DNA from: Oerskovia rustica
GTDB taxonomy: Bacteria > Actinomycetota > Actinomycetes > Actinomycetales > Cellulomonadaceae
Assembly: GCF_014836555.1 (NCBI RefSeq)
Contig: NZ_JACSQQ010000003.1
Coordinates: 109,008 to 173,007 of the forward strand
Direction: 5' to 3'
Length of the DNA stretch: 64,000 nucleotides
Under the pieces are notes generated by a model. The model made no database searches, had not been told where the DNA came from, and saw only the letters and a list, made by a program, of their open reading frames with translations. Shown in pieces: positions 59,599 through 64,000 of this stretch. Every line of letters begins with the position of its first letter. Position 1 is the stretch's first letter. The translations under genes were made by a program, and so were the position numbers.

Positions 59599-60626
59599 GA
59601 GCGCTCCCGCAGGTCGACGGTGCGGACCACCTCGTCGCCGTCGAAACAGACCTGGAGGGTGGCCATGGCGAGCGGGAAGTTGCCGTCCGTGTAGATCGCG
59701 CAGTCCCACCCAGGTTCCGCGACAGGAGCACGGACCGGGCGCAGCGGTGCCTCGCGCTCGGGCAGCTCGGCCTGGACGGCGGCGCGCTCCTGGCCGACGA
59801 CGATCCCGGCGAACACGTCCTCCTCGAGGACGGCGTCGTGCGCCGCCCACGAGTACACGAGCGCGAGGCCCGCCACCACCACCGCTGCGGGCAGCAGAGC
59901 CTGCCGCGCAAACACGCGCAGCACCGAGGGCGGCAGCGGGCCGTGACCGTCGGGCACGAGGGGACGGGCCGGGAGGCTCGCCACGAGCACGAACGATCCG
60001 TCGCGCTCACCGTGGGAGAACGTCCCGCCCGCAGCACGCACGCGTCGCTCGAGAGAGTCCAGCCCGAACGGCTCCCGGCCGTCGTCCGGCCGCGAGCCGG
60101 CGGCTGCGAGACGGTTGAGGACCGTGACGCCGCGGGGGGAGATGTCGATCTGGACCGGCTCGGCGGGAGCGTGGCGGACAGCGTTGGTGAGGCCCTCTCG
60201 CACGACGGTCCGCAGGAGCGGTGCGCCCAGGCCGTCACCCTCGGAGCCGGTGAGAGTGACGTCGAGACCCGCGTCGCGCGCCGCACGGACCAGGTCCTCG
60301 ACGGGCTCCAGGGTGTCGTCGCGCAGCACGTCGACGACGCGGTGAAGGTCCTGCACCGCGTCGTCGGCCTCCCGCCGCAGGTCCGCCGCGTCCGGGACGC
60401 CCGTCACCGCGAGCGCCGAGGCGCGCAGCGCGAGGCGGGCGAGCCGGTGACCGAGGGCGTCGTGCAGGTCCTCCGCGAGGCGTGCCCTCTCGACGGCCGC
60501 CGCGTCCGCGACGGCGCGGGCGTGCAGCTCGCGGGCCAGCGAACGGTAGCGGCGTACCGCCGCGACGGCGCCCGCGACGGTCAGTGCGAGCACCGCCGTG
60601 GCGAGCAGCGCGAGGGGCGAGGGCAT
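59589..60626 (-). CDS. Sensor histidine kinase with an unusual C-terminal membrane helix and extracellular tail
   Basis: This is a 345-aa kinase, ATG at 60626 after GGAAGG. An N-terminal membrane helix (residues 5-24) is followed by HisKA_3 with His55 (AEDLHDALGHR) and a HATPase domain (N-box EGLTNAVRHA near 144, then FGLDSLERRVRAAGG). After the ATPase, at about 243-260, a second membrane helix (LLPAAVVVAGLALVYSW) leads to a tail of about 85 residues holding two Cys (309, 327). A sensor domain after the catalytic domain is rare. It lies 13 bp after the permease and overlaps the regulator. Confidence 0.88.
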   Translation of the reverse strand: MPSPLALLATAVLALTVAGAVAAVRRYRSLARELHARAVADAAAVERARLAEDLHDALGHRLARLALRASALAVTGVPDAADLRREADDAVQDLHRVVDVLRDDTLEPVEDLVRAARDAGLDVTLTGSEGDGLGAPLLRTVVREGLTNAVRHAPAEPVQIDISPRGVTVLNRLAAAGSRPDDGREPFGLDSLERRVRAAGGTFSHGERDGSFVLVASLPARPLVPDGHGPLPPSVLRVFARQALLPAAVVVAGLALVYSWAAHDAVLEEDVFAGIVVGQERAAVQAELPEREAPLRPVRAPVAEPGWDCAIYTDGNFPLAMATLQVCFDGDEVVRTVDLRERSWL

Positions 60627-60639
60627 GGGGATCCTTCCG

Positions 60640-61359
60640 TCAGGCGTCGCGGCGTTCGAGCACCCCCGCGGCGGCGGCGAACCCCACGACCGCCCACGCG
60701 ACCAGGGCCCAGGGCGCGCCCCCTCCCTCGACGAACGACGCGACGGCCCCGGCGGGGGTCCACCGTGAGACCGGGTCGGGCAGGAGGAGCGCACCCGCGA
60801 GCAGCGCGGCGGCCAGGGCCAGCGTACCGACCGCGTGCCGGACGACCGCCGCGATCCCCGCCGTGAGGATGGCAGCGAGCGCGAGGACGACGCCGGTCCG
60901 CAGGCCGGCTCGGAGGGCTTCGGCCAGGGCGCCGTCCGGGGCCGGGGCGGCGTGCACGCCCAGGAAGGCGCGCACGGCGAAGGTGGCAGCCGTGCCCGTG
61001 GCCACGCCTGCGAGCAGGGCGGTCACCGTGACGACCGTCGTCTTGGCGGCGAGGACCAGCCAGCGGCGTGGCTCGGCCTGGAACGTGAGGCGGGCGGTGC
61101 CGGTGGCGTACTCGGTTGTCACGGGGTGCATGGCCAGGGCGGCGAGGACGACGAGACCGAGCTGGACGGCGGGCCCGAGGGCCACGGCAGGAGCGGTCGA
61201 GGTGCCAGGCGGGAGCTCACCGGTGGAGACCGCGTGGACGACGTCGTTCGCGAGGACGGTCGCCATGAGCGGCACGGTGACCAGGACGGCGGCCAGGGTG
61301 ACCCACGGGGCACGCACGGACCACGTGCGGCCCCACTCGGCACGGACTGCGGCCATCAT
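60640..61359 (-). CDS. ABC-2-type permease of the two-component operon
   Basis: The 239-aa protein has about six membrane helices (VTLAAVLVTVPLMATVLA, LGLVVLAALAMHPVTTEYA, VTALLAGVATGTAATFAV and others), with the start chosen by the ATGA overlap with the ATPase stop (61356-61359). The sequence HPVTTEYATGTARLTFQAEP between helices 2 and 3 is characteristic of ABC-2 permeases linked to antimicrobial-resistance ABC pairs in actinobacteria. It has no extracellular BceB-type domain, so sensing probably lies in the kinase tail. It is 13 bp upstream of the kinase gene. Confidence 0.86.
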   Translation of the reverse strand: MMAAVRAEWGRTWSVRAPWVTLAAVLVTVPLMATVLANDVVHAVSTGELPPGTSTAPAVALGPAVQLGLVVLAALAMHPVTTEYATGTARLTFQAEPRRWLVLAAKTTVVTVTALLAGVATGTAATFAVRAFLGVHAAPAPDGALAEALRAGLRTGVVLALAAILTAGIAAVVRHAVGTLALAAALLAGALLLPDPVSRWTPAGAVASFVEGGGAPWALVAWAVVGFAAAAGVLERRDA

Positions 61360-62270
61360 GCGATGCGCTCCTCGGGACGGGCACGGTACTGGACGTCGTC
61401 GGCGACGAGGTCCAGGTAGCGGGCCTCGAGCGTGACGGGGGCGGGGGCGAGGTGGTGAACGCGTAGACCGAGCGCGTGGGCGAGGTCGCCGACCAGCGTG
61501 ACGTCGACGCCGTCCACGGTCAGTCCGTGCCCGTCGACCTGCGGGTGGTGACCGATCTCCACGAGCGCGTCCGCGAGAGGCGCCGGGGCGTCGGGGGTCC
61601 GGACGACGACGGGGGCGTCCCGTCCCACGAGGTCGGCGATCGGGAGGTCCGCCAGGAGACGACCGCGGCCGAGGACGACGACGTGGTCGGCCGTGACCTC
61701 CAGCTCGGACAAGAGGTGGCTCGACAGCAGCACGGTGCGGCCCTGGTCGGCGAGGTCCCGGAGGAGGCCGCGCAGCCACAGGACGCCGTCCGTGTCGAGG
61801 CCGTTGACGGGTTCGTCGAGCAGCACGACCTCCGGGTCGCCCAGCAGCGCACCCGCGAGGCCGAGCCGCTGGGCCATGCCGAGAGAGAAACCGCCCGCGC
61901 GCTTGCCCGCGACGTCGCTCAGCCCGACGAGGCCGAGGACATCGTCGACCCTGCGTGCCGGGATCCGGTTGTAACGAGCCAGGGCCGTCAGGTGGGCCCG
62001 GGCCGAGCGGCCTGGATGGAAGGCCCGGGCGTCGACGTGCGCGCCGACGGTGCGCAGAGGGTGCCGCAGGGCGCGGTAGGGGATGCCGTGGACGGTGACG
62101 TCCCCGGCAGTCGCGCGGTCGAGGCCCAGGGCCAGGCGGAGGGCCGTCGACTTGCCCGCGCCGTTCGGGCCGAGGAGGCCCGTGACGCTGCCCGGCCGGA
62201 CCGTGACGGTGAGGTCGTCGAGCGCCGTCGTGGGGCCGTAGCGCTTCGTCGCGTGGGCGAAGGTGATCAT
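61356..62270 (-). CDS. ABC transporter ATP-binding protein of the two-component operon
   Basis: This is a 304-aa drug-exporter-type ATPase (ABC-2, CcmA/NatA-like). Walker A GPNGAGKSTALRLAL (about residue 37), signature FSLGMAQRLGLAGALL, Walker B VVLLDEPVNGLD and switch LLSSHLLSE are all present. The signature FSLGMAQ instead of LSGGQ is the usual form in this class. The last 80 residues add a domain after the ATPase, ending ARYLDLVADD. It is the first gene of a four-gene operon; candidate operator repeats lie 21-64 bp upstream. Export of antibiotics or self-made peptides is likely but not proven. Confidence 0.9.
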   Translation of the reverse strand: MITFAHATKRYGPTTALDDLTVTVRPGSVTGLLGPNGAGKSTALRLALGLDRATAGDVTVHGIPYRALRHPLRTVGAHVDARAFHPGRSARAHLTALARYNRIPARRVDDVLGLVGLSDVAGKRAGGFSLGMAQRLGLAGALLGDPEVVLLDEPVNGLDTDGVLWLRGLLRDLADQGRTVLLSSHLLSELEVTADHVVVLGRGRLLADLPIADLVGRDAPVVVRTPDAPAPLADALVEIGHHPQVDGHGLTVDGVDVTLVGDLAHALGLRVHHLAPAPVTLEARYLDLVADDVQYRARPEERIA

Positions 62271-62290
62271 GGCTCCATCGTCGTCGGGCC

Positions 62291-62334
62291 GCCTGGGCTG
62301 CGGTACCGACGAAAGTAAGGAGCCTGGGCTCCGG
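62291..62334. promoter_or_regulatory. Direct-repeat candidate operator for the ABC/two-component operon
   Basis: GCCTGGGCTGCGG (62291-62303) and GCCTGGGCTCCGG (62322-62334) differ at one base and are 31 bp apart, three helix turns. The second copy is part of the palindrome GGAGCC-TG-GGCTCC (62319-62332). The pair flanks TACCGACGAAAGTAAGG and lies between 21 and 64 bp upstream of the ATPase start, in the divergent promoter region shared with the gene at 62380. It is a candidate binding site for the operon's own regulator. Confidence 0.45.
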
Positions 62335-62379
62335 GCGCCCCGTCGTCCGCCGGCGGCCCGCTCGTCATAGGCTCGGCGC

Positions 62380-63255
62380 ATGCCCGACGACCTGAGCCCA
62401 GCCCACGACGTCCTCCCCTTCGGCCGCGCCCCCCGCCCGGACACCGGCCCCGCTCTCGCCGACCGGCTCCGCGAGGTCATGACCAAGAACCTGGGCGACC
62501 ATGCCACGGGCCTGGACCGTGTCCGCATCGACGCCGCGACCGTCCAGGGCAGCCCCGACGTCCAGAGCCTCGACGTCGACGTGACCGGGCTCGTCGTCCG
62601 CGCCATGGGTGCCGCCGACGCCCCCGACCCGGCCGAGAACGTCGAGCACGTGACCGCGCGCGAGCGGGCCGTCGCCCGGACGATCCGCGCCCAGGGCCAC
62701 CCGGTCACGCTCGCCGGTGTCGCCGTCGACCTCGATGCCGAGATCCGGGACCTGCGCTTCACCTGGGTCGAGGGGGCGGACGGGTCGCTCTCGATCGAGG
62801 AGTCCGGCCAGAGCACCGAGCACCCCGTGAGCGGTCACCTGCGCGCCGCGGCGAGCCGCGAAGCCCTCGTCAGCACGGTCCGCGAGCTCGCGACCAAGGC
62901 CCTCGCCGACCAGGGCTTCACGCTCACGTCGCTCGACGTGGACCTCACGTCGCGTGGCCCGCGCGCCGCGTCGATCGTGGCCTCGGCGAAGATCCGCAAG
63001 GGCTTCCTGTCCGCGAGCGCCCAGATCACGGCGACCGCGTCGATCGACCAGGCCATGGTCCTCACGCTGAGCGACGTGGGGGCGTCGAGCCGCAACCCGG
63101 TCGTCGCCGCCCTCCTGCTGGCCGTTCGCGGAAAGCTCGAGGAGGTCGACGGCAAGCGCATCGACCTCGCGTCCTCGCTGCCGCCCGGCGTGACGCTCTC
63201 GGACGTCCGGCTCGACGTCGGCGAGCAGCTCGTCCTGAGCGTCCGGGTGGGCTGA
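62380..63255 (+). CDS. Hypothetical protein with DUF2993-like C-terminal pattern
   Basis: Family uncertain. The 291-aa product has no signal peptide or membrane helix. The sequence alternates short beta strands (VRIDAATVQGSPDVQSLDVD, VTLAGVAVDLDAEIRDLRF) with helices, and the end LASSLPPGVTLSDVRLDVGE resembles the LPPGVSLTSVGVSDG end of the DUF2993 protein at 30976, so a similar lipid-binding fold is possible. There is no ribosome binding site; TAGGCT ends six bases before the ATG, consistent with leaderless translation. It is divergent from the ABC operon with 109 bp between and shares the operator region. Confidence 0.65.
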   Translation: MPDDLSPAHDVLPFGRAPRPDTGPALADRLREVMTKNLGDHATGLDRVRIDAATVQGSPDVQSLDVDVTGLVVRAMGAADAPDPAENVEHVTARERAVARTIRAQGHPVTLAGVAVDLDAEIRDLRFTWVEGADGSLSIEESGQSTEHPVSGHLRAAASREALVSTVRELATKALADQGFTLTSLDVDLTSRGPRAASIVASAKIRKGFLSASAQITATASIDQAMVLTLSDVGASSRNPVVAALLLAVRGKLEEVDGKRIDLASSLPPGVTLSDVRLDVGEQLVLSVRVG

Positions 63256-63288
63256 GGCCCGGGCAGAGGACCTGTCGGGCGGGTCCGG

Positions 63289-64000
63289 TCAGCGGCGTCC
63301 GCGGGGGAAGAACAGGCTCTCGGGGCGGGGCATCCGGGCGCCGTCGAGCGTGAGGTCGGTCCGCTCGCACCAGAACGCGACGTACCCGCGCACCCTCTCG
63401 CCGTCCGACAGCGGGTCCTCGTAGCTCCAGCCGATGTCGGCGCCGTCGGGGTCGCCCGACGCGAGCGACCAGTAGCGGGCGTGACCCTTGTAGGCGCAGT
63501 CGCTCGTCGTCGGGCTCGGCGTCAGGGCCTCCCACCGCACGTCCTCGCGGGGGACGTACCAGCGCAGCGGCAGGTAGGTCTCGGTGAGCGCCATGGCCCG
63601 GTCGCTGTCGGCGAGCACCACGCCGCCCAGGGAGACGACGACGTGGCGCGCGCTGGGCACGACGTCGACCCGCTTGAAGGGGTCGCGCGGGTGAGCGGCC
63701 AGGCGCTGGTCCTCGGCGAACCAGTCGAACGCCTGGAAGTCGACGACGAGATAGCCTGCGAGGTCCTCGTCGTCGGGACGGAAGAACGGGGCGGTCGCGC
63801 CGTCCTTCGCACCTTCCGTGCCCTCGAACCACATCTCGGTCCCCGGGCAGGTGTGCCGTTCGAAGTGCAGCGGGTGCGGGATCAGGCCGTGCCGCACCTG
63901 CCCGTCGCGATGCTCGCCCTCGACGAGGGGCACCCGCACGTCCGCCGCGGGGACCGCGTACACGGGCAGCAGTCGCCACGGCTCCCAGAGGAGACGAGCC
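63289..64000 (-). CDS. DUF427 domain protein, N-terminus beyond the window
   Basis: A reading frame on the minus strand continues to the right edge, so the start is not seen. At least 237 residues are visible, with WEPWRLLPVYAVPAADVRVP at the left of the visible part. Two DUF427 modules follow: HVVVSLGGVVLADSDRAM and TYLPLRWYVPREDVRWEAL, with TTSDCAYKGHARYWSLAS and the end YVAFWCERTDLTLDGARM. The internal ATG at 63963 is not the real start because conserved sequence runs through it. The role of DUF427 proteins is unknown; they occur in many bacteria and fungi and may bind small molecules. Confidence 0.88.
   Translation of the reverse strand, partial: ARLLWEPWRLLPVYAVPAADVRVPLVEGEHRDGQVRHGLIPHPLHFERHTCPGTEMWFEGTEGAKDGATAPFFRPDDEDLAGYLVVDFQAFDWFAEDQRLAAHPRDPFKRVDVVPSARHVVVSLGGVVLADSDRAMALTETYLPLRWYVPREDVRWEALTPSPTTSDCAYKGHARYWSLASGDPDGADIGWSYEDPLSDGERVRGYVAFWCERTDLTLDGARMPRPESLFFPRGRR

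Overview
The window is GC-rich chromosomal DNA from an actinobacterium. Evidence for this includes an F420-dependent LLM-class oxidoreductase, a DosR/DosS-like two-component pair, a family 5 uracil-DNA glycosylase, an LAxTG surface protein, many GTG starts and probable leaderless promoters (TANNNT 6-7 nt before ATG). Gene content fits the Cellulomonadaceae/Promicromonosporaceae (Cellulomonas, Cellulosimicrobium, Oerskovia, Isoptericola), but that placement is inference. No tRNA, rRNA, CRISPR array, integrase or insertion sequence was recognised.

Layout. 1-6.1 kb: the tail of a family 3 glycosidase, then a complete livJHMGF branched-chain amino acid ABC operon on the minus strand; between the two lies a phased array of DnaA-box-like sites. 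6.3-16.2 kb: aldo/keto reductase, a membrane-anchored polysaccharide deacetylase, a cold-shock protein, two unknown proteins, a very large RecB-like nuclease/DnaQ-like/SF1 helicase fusion and an excalibur-domain membrane protein. 16.3-20.6 kb: a six-gene minus-strand operon encoding two related secreted cysteine-containing peptides, a small lipoprotein, a peptidoglycan-binding adaptor, an ABC ATPase and an FtsX/MacB-like permease. This bacteriocin-like or cell-envelope peptide system is the most interesting part of the window. 21.2-25.2 kb: a polar amino acid ABC importer with two tandem paralogous binding proteins. 25.4-29.7 kb: a heterodimeric ABC exporter preceded by a 23-codon ORF with a very strong ribosome binding site.

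29.8-47.4 kb: mostly housekeeping and repair genes: AlkZ-like winged-helix protein, DUF2993-like protein, LLM oxidoreductase, Bcr/CflA transporter, VOC protein, uracil-DNA glycosylase, SbcCD, STAS protein, YbaK, PrsW-like protease, an ABC-F ATPase carrying an in-frame palindromic repeat, a nucleoside deaminase and a VanY-like peptidase with a long Pro/Thr tail. 47.5-58.9 kb: a coiled-coil lipoprotein, an LATTG-anchored DUF11 protein, a phosphotransferase-like protein, a DoxX-like membrane protein, two tandem terminators, a convergent DosS/DosR-like pair, a PAP2-diacylglycerol kinase fusion, an acyltransferase, a paralogue of the coiled-coil lipoprotein, and a cyclase-family gene broken by a one-base frameshift. 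58.9-64 kb: an ABC ATPase-permease-kinase-regulator operon with a direct-repeat operator candidate, an unknown protein, and a DUF427 protein running off the right edge.

Envelope functions recur (deacetylase, VanY, PG-binding adaptor, LATTG protein, PAP2-DAGK, acyltransferase, several ABC systems), so the window reads as a cell-surface and transport neighbourhood mixed with DNA-repair genes. All assignments were made by eye; no database search was run.
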